A DNA stretch of 64,000 nucleotides from Osedax fenrisi (GCA_964019155.1 OZ025242.1:82576577-82640576), one strand, 5' to 3'; positions 45,120 through 58,137 are shown, numbered from the stretch's first letter. The notes: generated from the sequence alone by a model not told the origin. Made by a program: numbers and translations.

Positions 45120-45530
45120 AAAAAATTATTTATATTTTGGGAATTTAATTTTTCTTCTATTTACTTTTAGTAGATTTCCATCATATTGACCAAATAAAAT
45201 TCTAAAAATGGTTAATATATAATATTTATTTTGTAAAATAATAATATATTGACTTTTTTTTTTTAAATTCGTTTTTAATTTGTATCCTTATATCAACATT
45301 TGACATTTCTTTAAAGAGTATTTCTTTTTCGAGCATACCTTTTATGACAATGCTATATAAATTTAATAATAATAATAAAATTATTATTTAATGACTAATT
45401 TTTAATCTACTCTTTAATGTAATAATATTTGAAATGTATTTTTTATTAAGGAGATTCGCGGCTTTTTATGTATAAAGATAGGAGATATTTTTTTTTTATG
45501 TATTTAAAACAATTTTAATTTTTTTTCAGC
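45120..45530. other. AT-rich spacer, no gene seen
   Basis: Mostly T-rich and A-rich runs. Ends in a polypyrimidine-rich 'tttttttcag' acceptor-like site. Confidence 0.5.
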
Positions 45531-45540
45531 ACCTAGGTTT

Positions 45541-45810
45541 TTGATCCGATTTCAATTATGTAAATTGCATATTGTTTACCAATATAATGTTAATAAAACT
45601 TGCTTATTTAAAAAAAAATGGTTCATTGAAAACCCGAAATATTTTAAGTCAAAATATGATGCTAAATTAAATTTTTTTTTTAATTTTTATAATTTTGTAT
45701 ATGTTATACTATTTTTGTATATGTCTATTACATTTCTTTTAAGCACATTTTATTATACATATAATAATGAAGATACTGTGAAAAAATCATCAAGTTTAGA
45801 TAATTATTGA
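45541..45810 (+). CDS. Possible terminal exon with one membrane segment, unidentified
   Basis: The open frame (89 codons from ATG, but open from the 'ttttttttcag' acceptor just upstream) encodes KTCLFKKKWFIENPKYF. A hydrophobic stretch follows (FYNFVYVILFLYMSITFLL) and then a polar end (EDTVKKSSSLDNY). The acceptor-like site suggests a last exon. AT-rich DNA can produce such hydrophobic frames by chance, so this is weak. Confidence 0.3.
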   Translation: MIRFQLCKLHIVYQYNVNKTCLFKKKWFIENPKYFKSKYDAKLNFFFNFYNFVYVILFLYMSITFLLSTFYYTYNNEDTVKKSSSLDNY

Positions 45811-45829
45811 GAGGGCTGACAAATTTCTA

Positions 45830-46555
45830 AGATTCAAAATAAATTAAATTCAATATTCTGAGTAAATCGAGTTTAAAGTTTGACTAGATTTATTTTTAAT
45901 TTTATGGTAATATTTGTTTATTATTTCTATCTTTGACAACATTTATAGTATTATACTATTATAGAATACCACACTAATATATCCATAGAGTTATTATTAT
46001 AATATTTATCTTATATTACCAATAATTACACATACTGAGCTAATATTTATGACATTTAAAAAAAAATGTTTACAAGAAAATTATTTTTTTTTAGTATATT
46101 TATTTATTTCTAATATATAATATAACATAATACCACAATAATATACCCATAAGGTTGTACTTATAATATTTATATAATATTATATTACCAATAATTACAT
46201 ATATTCGAATGTAATTTCACTGTACTAATACATTTATATAATGGAATACATAGATAATAATCGATTAATAGTAACAAATAATAAATTACTTCCTTTAGTG
46301 TATTTTATTATGAAAAGCATACAAAATTATCATTAATATATAGTAACACACATACATACATTAATGTGTATGTCTATATATATGTGTGTGTTTTTATATG
46401 CATATTGGATCATAGGTTATATAGTTTATAACTTGAAATATAGCGATGAATTACATGTTTGTTAAAGTTAATTAAATAAGATTGGTATATAGTTAAATAC
46501 GATTAAATGATTAAATCCGTATATATATACATTGTGCATGATGCTAACTAGGAGT
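45830..46555. other. AT-rich spacer, no gene seen
   Basis: A short 'acacacatacatacattaatgtgtatg' inverted repeat lies near 46350. Otherwise featureless. Confidence 0.5.
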
Positions 46556-46559
46556 ATTT

Positions 46560-46747
46560 AAATAGAAACCATCATCGCTTTATTAACACACCACTTACAA
46601 CATGTTGTACATTCATGTGGCATAGCGTAGGCTACACTTGTGGCGTGTGACATGTGACACGAGTCATGTGACATCACCCACTGCCGTATACATTAACCGT
46701 GTTACATAGTTAGTTATCTGACCTTTAGTATAGTGTAATGCGTATCA
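46560..46747 (+). promoter_or_regulatory. GC-rich promoter-like island with paired CATGTGAC sites
   Basis: An abrupt rise in GC content contains two CATGTGAC E-box-type sites (46651-46658 and 46665-46672) 14 bp apart and an overlapping CRE-like TGACATCA (46669-46676). It ends near an ATG (46748) followed by a short frame and a 'caag|gtaaat' donor at 46856. This is the arrangement expected of a first exon with its proximal promoter. Confidence 0.4.
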
Positions 46748-46840
46748 ATGGAACAGCTATTGTGGACGTTTAGTGTTCAGTATTCACCGAAGAGATGCAG
46801 CATAAAGATCAAACCTGCAGCAGCATTCGATGTAGTATGA
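46748..46840 (+). CDS. Short ORF in a putative first exon
   Basis: ATG to TGA, 30 codons: MEQLLWTFSVQYSPKRCSIK then IKPAAAFDVV. The stop precedes the donor at 46856, so it could be an upstream ORF, or the true coding start lies in a later exon. No family recognised. Confidence 0.3.
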   Translation: MEQLLWTFSVQYSPKRCSIKIKPAAAFDVV

Positions 46841-46859
46841 TGTTAAGAAAAACAAGGTA

Positions 46860-47790
46860 AATACAAATAATAAATAATGTACATATAATAAATAATGTAT
46901 ATATATATATATTATTAAATGTATATATTAATATCGATGCAATATGTAAATGCCTAATATAGAGAGTATACATAGTATTATACTAATTGAATTATTAGTA
47001 GTCATTGTTTAGGCATATATGTCTATAGGCTTAGATCGTATTTTTACATTAAAAAATATATAATAATAATAACTCCCCGTATTTGCTATGCTATTAGTGA
47101 GTTAGTTATCTATAGGACGCATGTAAGTGAATATAGATATAACAGTCGCACTAGTAACAGCAACTATGTCTTATTAGTTATAAATGTACACACTATTATC
47201 AATTTATTTAAATTTTTATATTCTCTATAACATATAGAACTCAATATATATATATGATAGTTCTATATCACATATTATATGAACATAGTATATATTAATT
47301 CATATTATGTTATACATAGATGTTACTATGAATAGGCTAATGAAATATGTCTCAAGAAAGATCTGAATGTGAAATCTGAGCTCATCAAGATATTCGTGAA
47401 GAAATGTTTCTTTACAATTAATTATAAAAACTTTACATCTATTATCTAAATAAAAACCTTGTAATATACCTTTATATATATTTATATATCTGATAATAAA
47501 CTGATATTTATTTTAAACAACTAAATAGTACTAAGTAGGTGTTGCAACATTAGTATTGAACATGCCTATATGAATATTACATAATCATGGTGTATGATGA
47601 GCCTGTACAACTACCCCACAACATCAATAACATACACACACATTATTTGATGATGAATACATTATAATTAATATAATTAACATGTAATAAATAATTTAAT
47701 ATATATTATATATTTTATTTATATGGTCTTTTTAAAATATTATCATAACATACAAACATGAATAATTTAATAATAATTACTTACTTACTT
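46860..47790. other. AT-rich spacer, no gene seen
   Basis: Nothing recognisable. Could be intron following the donor at 46856. Confidence 0.5.
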
Positions 47791-47794
47791 ATTC

Positions 47795-47960
47795 CCATGA
47801 TGAGTTCGTCGCAGGAGGAAAATGATACCTCTGCGAGCACAAATTCTTCCATTCATAGCGATCAACAACTTATTCCAGCAATTCACCAGTTCATACTCCA
47901 GACCAATGGTGAATATCATCCATCAAGCATCTCTTCGGTCGACCTCGAGTTCTAAGAAAT
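47795..47960 (-). pseudogene. LINE ORF2 C-terminal fragment (minus strand)
   Basis: The minus-strand frame reads RTRGRPKRCLMDDIHHWSGV, then a stop, TGELLE, a stop, then DRYEWKNLCSQRYHF. The order R-GRP-R-W/L-DDI--W-G … DR--WK-L is a strong signature of the C-terminus of many non-LTR retrotransposons. The plus-strand frame over the same bases (47758-47955, Ser-rich) is therefore taken as a shadow. Confidence 0.75.
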
Positions 47961-47969
47961 AGATCTATT

Positions 47970-49080
47970 TCTGTTGAATTCTTCTCTGTCTTATAGTAAG
48001 TTTTAGCCAAGTATCATGTCTTGAGATATCTACAAATTAATATAGCCTTAATTATTATCATAATATACAAAGATTAATAATTTACTAATACTTAATAGTA
48101 TATATTAATTAATATTAGATATATACCAATTTTTAATAAAGTTAACATAATTAATACAAAATATTGTCAAATAAGTTTCTAAAGATCTATATATTTTACT
48201 ATTTATTAGTGTTTAAGTAATATTAGTATATACATAAATAGTGTTTAAGTAGTATTTTATTAGTATTTAATAAATATATAAGTATTATTACCAAGGACGT
48301 GCATACAGTAATTCTGCAATGGTTACTTTTTGTACTCCGAATCCTTGCTCCGAACTAGATATTTTTAGTGGTATATTTAATTATATTCCAATAATTTAAA
48401 TCTTTGAATAAAATATATCAAGGATATTTATTTGTCACATGAAAATGAATAAATATTTTTAATTTGTTTTTCTATATAAATATTTTATTAATATATATGA
48501 ATTTATTTATAATTTAAGTTAGAATTAAAAGATATTTTGCTATGTTATTTTGTGTCATCATTATATAAAATATAATACGTATTAAATTATATTATGATTT
48601 TAATAGAATAATATTGAAATTATTGATTTAAAAACTTATTTTTTGCATGACTTTTTGTATCAAATTCAAATTTGTACTCCTGTTCCATGATTCAATACAA
48701 TAAAATCACTCAAGCGGAAAATAAAAATGTCACAAAATATGTTTAGCAGACATCATGTCATATGTATTACATTAGTATGTAGGTTGTATAATACTAATGT
48801 AAACTATAATTCACCTAGTAATGTATTTATTATGTTATCATATATATCACTTAATGAAATATAATATTTCTAATATTTGAGTTATTTGAGAAATAAAGTG
48901 GCACATATATATACCTACACATGTGCTTCTTAAATTAATTTAAGACATTTAAATAAAGTATTTGAGTTATATATCAACTATTCATGCTTTAAATATCTAG
49001 TGAACTAGAAGGCATGCAGCTGATAACATAGACCAAAATATTTTATTATCCCATCTCCACCTTTGAATCAGATACCTTGA
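47970..49080. other. AT-rich spacer, no gene seen
   Basis: Nothing recognisable apart from a short repeated 'agtgtttaagtagta' at 48190-48260. Confidence 0.5.
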
Positions 49081-49084
49081 TATT

Positions 49085-49200
49085 TCCTAGTGCAGTGTAT
49101 ACTTGCAGTTGCAGTTGATAGTTGCAGCAGCGTTAACGCAGCTAACTCTTTATCTTCCCATTCTTCCATGAAATATGGGGTTCCATATATATATATATCT
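49085..49200 (-). CDS. Exon-like segment, unidentified
   Basis: The minus-strand frame is open for ~37 codons: GTPYFMEEWEDKELAALTLL then QLSTATASIHCTRKYQG. GC content is above the flanks. The plus-strand frame is also open (SSVNAANSLSSHSSMKYGVP), so the coding strand is uncertain. Confidence 0.3.
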
Positions 49201-49857
49201 TTCCTACCATTAATACACCATAAAGTATTACTAATAAATTCTCCAATTGCACTAATGATATTAATAATGTCTAATAATCTAGATTAATCTTCTACTTAAT
49301 TTCTCCAAAATTACATTGTTAAATTTTAAATATTACAAATGAAGGTTTCGCCATCCCTTACACATAACTAGTATTATACATATATAAATTATTTATAATT
49401 TTGAAAAACATCGGCACTATAATAATTCTTAAGCAATACATTGACATATGCACATAAGACATATTGATTTAAATTGAATATATATTGTTAATAATATATT
49501 TATAATTAAAATGAATATTAGGTATTTAATAATAAGAGCTTATTTTTAATTAGTTATAGAGTATATCGAAATGTAATTTTTATATGAAATTTTAAATAAA
49601 TTATTCTATAAGTAATTTTAAAAATAAAGATTGTATTTATATTATGTTCACTTATGAATGTTTCCCTTAGAGTGTTCCCTATTCTACACATTATAATTTA
49701 ATGACGAATATATAGAAATCCTCCTCTACTATTGATGCATGTTATTATAAAGACAATTACTAATAAACACGTTGCTTTTTATGGATTAATTGAGTTTAAA
49801 GTAAATCTTACCACTGTAAATCATACGGCATAGGGATTTTAATACATTAGTAGGCGG

Positions 49858-50045
49858 TGAAGGTCAAGGTCAGCATGTCTATGCTACAGACGCGTATACA
49901 GGTGCGTGTATAGACGCATACGTTCACACGAGGTCCTGCATCTACTTCGTGAAGTTCTCTTAGTCGTCATATTTAGTCTTCGGAGTGATCACCGGTTACT
50001 TGACCTTCGTGAATATCGCATCAACTAGAGGTCACGAGAGATAGA
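49858..50045. other. GC-rich island, possible decayed exon
   Basis: The plus frame GGEGQGQHVYATDAYTGACI is open for about 36 codons to a TAG, then continues FGVITGYLTFVNIASTRG. It contains TCAAGGTCA-type half-sites (49868-49881). No family is recognised on either strand. Confidence 0.35.
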
Positions 50046-50229
50046 GGTCTAGTTAATCGATATATATATATATTTTAAAACTGTAATCAAAAATAATAAT
50101 AAAGAGAGATGTGAAGAGAAGAGATTATAGAGGAAGGGAGGGAGGGAATAGTGAGATAGATATTGGTATAGGAAGAACAAATTATATAAACAGTATATAT
50201 ATATATAGATGTACATCTAAATTACGTAA

Positions 50230-51180
50230 TTTATGTAATAACTGTTCCATCTCCCTATTTCCTTTTATTAGCAAAATTACTGAAATAATCATTGTCTGTC
50301 AACTAAATGTGGGCATATCACTAAACTCCTCCTCCCATGATATGTTGCAAAGTGTGTTTTATAGAAGTCACTTACCTGTGACTGCTCTCCTTAAAATCTT
50401 AAATAATATGAATGCTAAAATTTCTCCTTCACTATACTATTTATTGGTACTTTATTGATATCTCTTATTCATGTGACTCTCTTCACTATTATATCCTTAT
50501 CTCTAGTTATGAGATGATTGGCATTAATAGTATTATTTATATTATCTATTATATTATAGGTAAAATTGTTAAACCTGTAGCGAGATAAATAATGTTATTT
50601 TATTTACTATTTATATTAATTTGATTACTTTCTGTATTATTATTGTTATTTATTATTAGTTATTTTATTTTCGTTTATGATCCGTTATATTTTTTTTATT
50701 TTAACTTTCGACGCTTGATTATTCTGGCAAAAAGTCTTTACTATCATATATATGCTCCACCCTACTCCTTCTTTCCTACATAAATTCCAGATAATGCTCA
50801 TCTAATTGCATGTCCCTCCTCTATTAACCACTGGCTTATCACAAACAACATATTAAATACCTAGAAATCTGTCCTTCTCAACATACCTAGACATTCCCAT
50901 TCATTGAAAATGAACCCAATTAAATAAATTTATATTTAAATACATGTAAATGGGAATTTACTGAAATCAACTAAAGAAAAGTTAGATATATTTAATAGAA
51001 TCAACTAAAGAAGATGTTGGTAAGATGAGTTCAGGTATAGATGTGTATATATTGTATGTTAGCCATCTCTGTAGCCAACTCCATCCACCCCTTAGAACCA
51101 TAAATACTTATAATACTACCTTCAAACAAAAACTGAAGAATTACCTCCTTACATACCACATCTAAATTCAGTTATATTCG
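50230..51180 (+). pseudogene. Decayed LINE (CR1/L2-like): RT fingers and C-terminal tail
   Basis: The frame at 50111-50458 contains SISLFPFISKITEIIIVCQL and DMLQSVFYRSHLPVTALLKI, a clear match to the 'LLPFxSKIxEKxVxxQL…LQSGFRxxHSTETALLKI' region of CR1/L2 reverse transcriptases. At 51057-51170 a frame reads LCSQLHPPLRTINTYNTTFK and QKLKNYLLTYHI, matching the 'WNSLPxxLR…FKxxLKxxLL' tail. The middle is deleted or unreadable. Same orientation throughout. Confidence 0.85.
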
Positions 51181-51189
51181 TAGTTCACC

Positions 51190-52250
51190 ACTAGGTAAAT
51201 GTGTCTGTATTAGTTATCACTATTATTTTCTATTTACTCTATTGTTGCCATATATTGCCTATACACTATATTTTATATTTAATAAAATAATCTATATATC
51301 TAAATTTATAAAATAGAATACAACATGAGAAATAATTGATATAACAGAAAATAGATTATTAATGAATAAATTATAGATTAGTTAACAATATAGAATCTTA
51401 AAATTAAAACAATGACTACTTATTACACTTTAGATTAACATTATAATCACTATAGCTTTAAACCTTATAATAAAGTGATATTTCTTATAGGTACTTTAAC
51501 AATGAAATGTAATACAAATATAGTTTTAGGTTTCTAATAAACTGTATTAATTATTTTAATTTACTGAGTTTTGTGAGAGTTAATTTAGATATATAATATA
51601 TCTTTTGTATATAAGGTTTTAAAGTTATTCACATTTTATTTGTTATATATTTATACTTTTATAAATTATTAAAATATTATAATTCATTATATATAAGATT
51701 ATTAGGTTTTTCCTTGTATTAACTTATTTTTCATTTAAATATCATTGAAGATTATTTGAGATTTTATATATCATAACGAAATAGATTTAATTCCATGTAT
51801 TTGAGATATTAAATATCATAATAAAATAGATTTTATACATGATATTAAATTAATAAAAATGTATTATCTATTTACATCTGAAATAAATACTTATTGAATC
51901 TATTGTTAATTAAATTCCAATATTTAAAGTACTACATTAAATGTCAGATAATTCATAATTATAACAAAAATAACATACAATTTTTTCAAGTTTATTATAT
52001 AATTATTGATTAATAATTCAGTTATTTACAATTATAATTAATATAGGTTACTATAATACTAAAGTAATATTCTACTACAATATTGAATACCTTTATATTA
52101 GTATATGTATTTAAATACATTTAATTTATTGATAAGAAAGATACTAACAATTTACATGTGTATCTAATATATATTCATAAATATACATTATATTCTAGTA
52201 TATATTCTAGTTATAATTGTAATATAATATATTGTTATAATCTATATGTA
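51190..52250. other. AT-rich spacer, no gene seen
   Basis: Nothing recognisable. Confidence 0.55.
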
Positions 52251-52258
52251 ATTTACAG

Positions 52259-52373
52259 GAAAAAAACAGGACTTGTAGCCAAAATGATGAAGACACCTCA
52301 AGAAACTGTTATATTATATTTTATTAAAACATTACAAATTAAAAACTCCATCAAATTTATTAAGAGTGGTTAG
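52259..52373 (+). CDS. Exon-like segment after an acceptor, unidentified
   Basis: After 'taatttacag' a frame is open for 37 codons: KKTGLVAKMMKTPQETVILY then FIKTLQIKNSIKFIKSG, stop. Short and of uncertain significance. Confidence 0.25.
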
Positions 52374-52520
52374 TTATATAAGTTATAATAATAATACGGA
52401 ATTATCTCCAGAACCATAAACAACTGCGTTCAATAGAATACATTACATTCAAAAGGGGAGGTTCCCAAGTAGTATGCATGGGAATATTTCCTTTATAAAT
52501 GATTAAGTGATATATTAAAT

Positions 52521-52733
52521 TCACAATACAAAAGCTGGTATAATATGCGATACTTTTAGATCTACACCGTTGTGTAGATCTCTGGTGGAAAGGCCGTTGC
52601 CTACATCACCGGATATCATTTCTAAGGCAGTCTCCCAAACGTCATGTTCTCTCATGAAGGCAGTTTCGCAAAGATGATATTTTCTCTCAAACGCAGTCTC
52701 CCAAAGTTCATGTCCTCTTTCGAAGGCAGTCAC
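52521..52733 (-). CDS. 3' end of the 11-residue-repeat protein
   Basis: The minus-strand frame consists of three and a half 11-residue repeats (TAFERGHELWE, TAFERKYHLCE, TAFMREHDVWE, TALE). A unique tail SGDVGNGLSTRDLHNGVDLK then ends SHIIPAFVL. Upstream in the same frame a TAG (52764-52766) replaces a GAG present in sister units, so the repeat protein once extended further. Function unknown. Repeats of this length with conserved hydrophobic and charged positions suggest a helical repeat or an amyloid-like spacer, but this is speculation. Confidence 0.5.
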   Translation of the reverse strand: MTAFERGHELWETAFERKYHLCETAFMREHDVWETALEMISGDVGNGLSTRDLHNGVDLKVSHIIPAFVL

Positions 52734-53058
52734 CCAAAGCTGCAGTTTTCTCTCGAAGGCAGTCTACCAAAGCTGCTGTTCTCTCTCGAAGGCAGTCTTC
52801 TGAAGCTGTAGTTATCCTCTCATATGGCGAACATAATTTCTTACATCATCGGGTATCATTTCTAAGGCAGTCTCCCAAACGTCATGTTCTCTCACGAAGG
52901 CAGTATCGCAAAGATGATATTTTCTCTCAAACGCAGTCTCCCAAAGTTCATGTCCTCTTTCGAAGGCAGTCTCCCAAAGCTGCTGTTCTCTCCTGAAGGC
53001 AGTCTTCTGAAGCTGTAGTTATCCTCTCATATGGCGGACATAATTTCTTACACATCTG
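52588..53058. repeat. 33-bp coding minisatellite, right copy
   Basis: DNA counterpart of 1-391, but with its downstream (minus-strand 3') edge intact at 52588. Units differ by a few bases. One variant pair (cgaaca versus cggaca) marks the two higher-order blocks. Confidence 0.88.
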
Positions 53059-54309
53059 CGGTGATATATATATATATTAATATATATACAATATATATTC
53101 ACTTTATAACATATATGTACATAATATAATATATCTCATTTATCAGAAGTTAAAATACAACCACAAATATTGACTTATACTTTATAAAATGATGTTATAT
53201 ATATTAGATAAATATGAAAATTCACATAAATAAATTAGTCTTGTTTTTTAAAGCTGCTTCAAATTAGTATAATTTTCTTAACTTTACTGACACAATATTT
53301 ATTAAATGTTAAAACTAAATATTTGAAGCGATGTAAAACATATGTCCTGATTAAACATAAATGTAATGTATTGAATTAAAATCAATTAAAAGTTATGCAA
53401 TTTGATTTATTGTTCCAATTTAATTAGACTCAAATTTAATAATAATATTGATAACAAATTATATTTAAACAGATTAATGTATAACTTTATATTATCAATG
53501 ACCTATTTACTATTAGAAATTATTATTTTTCTGTAGATTGTTAGATATTAATACACTAGGAATAAATCTGATGATTTAAAAATAAATAGTTTGTATCAAT
53601 AGATTTACATATAAATAGATATTTGCGATACATATTTGAAAAAGCAAAACATCACTTAGAGTATATACGGGAGAGTTAAAAATATATATTTGAAATATTG
53701 ATTATTGAAATGACTTAATAAGAGGTTATTTAAAGCGACACCTTATTGCAAATTTGAGAATAATAGAAATTAGAAAACCTATATCAGGTTATTATTTAAT
53801 ATTATGATTATATAAAGTTATTATTTATTAGTATATATATAATAATACTAATATTACCATAAGTATAGATTACTGTATAAAAATAGTTTACTATAAAATA
53901 GATTTGCACTTAATCCTGTAGGAATATTAATATAACACACATATATATATATATATCAATAATTCATTTTAAATATGTTATGATTAAGATTATAACTAAA
54001 ATAGTAATACATCGGTGAACATGTAAACATCTCCTCAATGAATTAACCTACACATTTATTTGTTTTATCATATGAGCTGGTATAAGCATGAAAACTGCTG
54101 CCCTGCTAGTAAGCATAGGAGAGATATAACATGGCACCTCAACAGGGAAAGTATAGTGCGTAGTATACGTACGTATAATCTTATTACCTAGTAAAATATC
54201 TATTAGATATATGTTATATCATAATAATATAAAATATAAATATATCTTTATAGAAAAATTGAATTATCTGATTTATTGCAAATTTATGTTAATATTTATT
54301 TAAATAATA

Positions 54310-55060
54310 TTGGTTTTTATAGAACATCTAAAGTGGACAAAATTAAATATAAGCTTGTAAGGCTAAGAAACCCAAATAACAGAATATCAGATATGAAAAC
54401 TTGATCATCTAAATACCTACATTATTATATTCCTAACATAAAGGATTAGTTTTTGAATAAAAACTTCTAAAGCAAAAAAAAATGATTTTAAATTTCTCAA
54501 TACTTCCAGAAAAAGTTCAATTGCATTGAAAGAGCTATATGGTAAGTTTTAACAAATATATTTCACACTCAACAATGATACCAAGACAATGGAACAGACT
54601 AACAAAGAACTGGATGAAATTCATTAAATATAAGCTTGTAAGGATAAGAAACCCAAATAACTGAATATCAGATATGAAAACTAGATCATCTAAATACCTA
54701 CATTATTATATTCCTAACATAAAGGATTAGTTTTTGAATAAAAACTTCTAAAGCAAAACAAAATGATTTTAAATTTCTCAATACTTCCAGAAAAAGTTCT
54801 ATTGCATTGAAATAGCTATATGGTAAGTTTTAAAAAATATATTTCACACTCAACAATGATACCAAGACAATGGAACAGACTAACAAAGAACTGGATGAAA
54901 AAGTGATATTCATTAAATAAAGCTTGTAAGGCTAAGAAACCAAATAACAGAATATCAGATATGAAAACTTGATCATCTAAATATCTACATTATTATATTC
55001 CTAACATAAAGGATTAGTTTTTGATGAATAAAAACTAAAGCAAAAAAAAATGATTTATAT
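54310..55060 (+). repeat. Tandem ~289-bp exon-like unit, three copies (right)
   Basis: This is the same unit as at 1640-2110 but with one additional copy (54631). That copy carries private substitutions such as 'aaggataag' and a shortened junction. The extra copy explains the change in offset between the two large repeats from 52665 to 52952. Confidence 0.7.
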
Positions 55061-55081
55061 ATTTATAACTATTTTTCTAAT

Positions 55082-55948
55082 ATTGGTGAAAATATCGTGA
55101 ATATTGTATTCAATACATAATAGTAGTAACAATGATTTAAAATTACTAATATATAATCCATATAGTTTTTATTTCATACCTATTACCAATAATAAAATAA
55201 TGAACGTTACTAATAGCATGAAATCTAAAGTAATCATGGATGTAAATAATTATGATATGTCATTGATAAAGCAGATTATTAATTGTATTTTTTTATCTTA
55301 TAAAACATGTATTTAATAATAGTATTGTAACTGGACTATTTCCAACGGATATGAAAAAATCAATTATAAAACCACTATTTAAAAATAATGACAATAAAAA
55401 TATTATTAATTACCGCCTAATTGCACTTTTCCCCAAATTAGTAAAGTATTTGAAAAAGTTATATATAATAAATAAAAATAAATATGGTTTTATTCCAAAA
55501 TATAATACAAAAATGTTGCTTTTAAACATTCAGCATATTATTCTACAAAAAAATAGTGAAAATAAAAAAATTGAACAATTTTTCTAGATCTGAAAAAAGG
55601 TTTCGATATTGTTAATCATGCAATATTATTAAAAAATCTTGAAATATATGGAATAAGAGGAAATATATATAATCTAATAAAAAGTTATTTAAATATCAGA
55701 ACATTTAATATAAAAATAAATAATTCATTATCGAATACTAAATATGTTAAGTACGGGGTTCCTCAAGGTTCTGTTCTGGGGCCCTTATTTTTTATAAATT
55801 TTATAAAAACCTACCAAATGTTTTTAAAAATGTGAATAATATTAATATAAATTTATATGCTGACGATACATCACTAACAGTTTACGCTAATAGTGATGTT
55901 GAACTAACAAAATTACATCAAATATATATGGTATCATTGGTCTGGTAA
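55082..55948 (+). pseudogene. Decayed non-LTR retrotransposon reverse transcriptase (right)
   Basis: This is a duplicate of 2130-2995 with the same stops and frameshifts, so decay preceded the duplication. It keeps GVPQGSVLGPLF (near 55755-55790), where the left copy has changed G to S. It also keeps the LYADDTS catalytic motif (about 55854-55874). The shared broken structure shows that neither copy is functional. Confidence 0.9.
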
Positions 55949-55949
55949 G

Positions 55950-56610
55950 TGCCAAAAATTGTTGAAAAAACTATTATCCTGATAATGATGCCTTCTAGTA
56001 ATCGAATACATAAGATAGCAAGTGGACTCGATCAAGAGACTTCAGTCCTAAGATTTACAGTGTAAGACCTAATCATTGAGTTAACTAACAGCGTACAAGC
56101 GAATGTTACAAGCTATTCACTATCGGATGAGGATTCAAAGATACTGATAAATCATAAGTTGATGGTTCAATATGTAGGCGACTCGTAAAAGTCAGAAATA
56201 TGTGAATATGATCAACTCCTAAAGACCTATTAACGGTGAAGTTGTTTCGGCAGTATTGCCATTCGTGTGAATTCACTTACTATCTTTACATGATGTAAAA
56301 GTAGATAATTATAGCGTAGCTGTCAGATAGTGATTATCTATATATGTAGTTAAATGCTATCTATGTACTGCTGATGATATTTAATTAGTGAATATTAATA
56401 GTTTAATTCCGAATTGACGCAAATTTGTGGCAGAAAGTGTAACTTATCTGGAAAAAGATGTACGTAAAGTCAGTTTTGACTCATCCATGACTGTATATTG
56501 AAGATATTGATCAACCTAAGATAGAAAACTTGCTCAACTGAAATAAACCTCGTAGAGAAAATACTTACAGGAAGAAACTATTATGCTAAATAATAAAGCA
56601 ATTAAAATGT
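55950..56610 (+). pseudogene. Unidentified decayed coding region (right, module 1)
   Basis: This is a duplicate of 3000-3655 with the same interrupted frames, including the TGA after 'VLPFV'. It directly follows the reverse transcriptase remnant, as on the left. No family is assigned. Confidence 0.55.
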
Positions 56611-56903
56611 AGATGTTAATTTAATTAATTTTAATTTTTATAGAACTTCTAAAATAGAAAAAATACAATATAATCTTGCAGAGAAATCCAAATAATAGAA
56701 TATCGGATATTAAACCTTGATTATTTAAATACCTAAATTTTTATATTCATGTCATAAAGGAATAATTTTAGATGATGGAAAACTTCTAAAACTTAAATCA
56801 TTCTCACAAAGATTATAACTGAAATAGTAATCATAATGATTTATTAATGTACATACATGATTAACAAATACTCCAAATAGATATAACTAATGGAACTTAT
56901 TTG

Positions 56904-57313
56904 TTGAGGAAACAGAGGTCACTACATCACACATCATCAGCGAGTTAGAGGAAGGAGAACTAGTACAAGAGGTGGAAGAATAGGACGTAGAGTTAGTTAT
57001 TATAGTACAGTATCAAAGGGTAGATGGTGGGTCTCCTAGTGAACAAAATGGAGAGGAGATTAATGCAGAAACTACAGTTGAGGCAACAGAGGTAACAACA
57101 TCACACATCATCAGAGATAGAGGAAGGAGAACTGGAAGAGGAAGATGAGACAGAGGAAGTTATGAAGGTGGGAACACTCCACAATGATACCAAGATAACA
57201 GAATAGATTAACCAAGAGCATGATGAAAAATAACCCGATGATACAATACATGACAGTTTCATCGATATTCACAGGTTATACGATGAGATAGAAAACATTA
57301 ACCACAATATGTA
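56904..57313 (+). pseudogene. Acidic Glu-rich protein remnant (right, module 1)
   Basis: This is a diverged copy of the acidic region. It has extra stops, for example TAG in 'gaataggacg' near 56986 and TAA in 'aaaaataaccc' near 57230. It is the most degraded of the three copies. Confidence 0.55.
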
Positions 57314-57948
57314 ATTGTTTAATGATATGAGCTGGTAAAAGCATGAAAACTGCTACACTGCTAGTAAGCATAGGATAGATATAACATATCACTTCAACAT
57401 GTAAGGAACAGTGCACTGGTTACATACGTATTATATTCTTACTCGTTATAATCTCATTAGATATATGTTATATCATCATGATATAAAAATAAAATATATT
57501 AATATAATTATATATATAAATATACCTTTATAGGAAAATTTAATTATCTGATTTATTGCAAATTTATTTTAATAATTATTTAAATAATATTGGTTTTTAT
57601 AGAACATCTAAAATGGAAAAAATTAAATATAATCTTGTAAGGCTAAGAAACCCTAATAACAGAATATCAGATGAAAACGTGATCATCTAAATACCTACAT
57701 TATTATATTCCTATCATAAAGGATTAGTTTTTGATGAATAAAAACATCTAAATCAAAAAAAATGATATTAAATGTCTCAATATTTCCAGAAAAAGTTCAA
57801 TTGAAAGAGCTATATGGTAAGTTTTAAAAATATATTTAATACTCCACAATAATACCAAGACAATGGAATAGATTAATAAAGAGCTGGATGAAAAAGAGCC
57901 TGATGATGGTGTATAAATATTCACAGGTTATATGATGAGATACGACAA

Positions 57949-58137
57949 ATGACTTGTTTTGATTATACACCGAATGTAAACATAGTGAAAAGAGTTGAGT
58001 ACTCGGAAGATATGATTGTGGACTTCAGTGTATTGAAGCCTCATACAGGAGAATACATTGTGTTATACAGCAAGTTGCGAGTGAAGTTCTCTGATGATCT
58101 GATCACGAGATGTTCATATGAAATTTTATATAAGTAA
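57949..58137 (+). CDS. DYTPNVN-type small ORF, best-preserved copy
   Basis: A 62-residue open frame reads FDYTPNVNIVKRVEYSEDM, then IVDFSVLKPHTGEYIVLYS, and ends CSYEILYK. It overlaps the start of the next frame (58118-58396) by about 20 bases in a different register. A perfect donor-like 'gtaagt' lies in the overlap (58131-58136), so either a frameshift or a splice site separates the two parts. No known family is recognised. Its two relatives (5110 and 61290) are interrupted. Confidence 0.45.
   Translation: MTCFDYTPNVNIVKRVEYSEDMIVDFSVLKPHTGEYIVLYSKLRVKFSDDLITRCSYEILYK

Noticed and set aside
47758..47955. Plus-strand Ser-rich 65-residue ORF
   Set aside because: The opposite strand has a diagnostic LINE C-terminal pattern (GRP…DDI..W.G…DR..W), so the plus frame is a shadow.
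49866..49882. Nuclear-receptor binding site (TCAAGGTCA with a second AGGTCA)
   Set aside because: A single short match in an island that also looks like decayed coding DNA; too weak to call.
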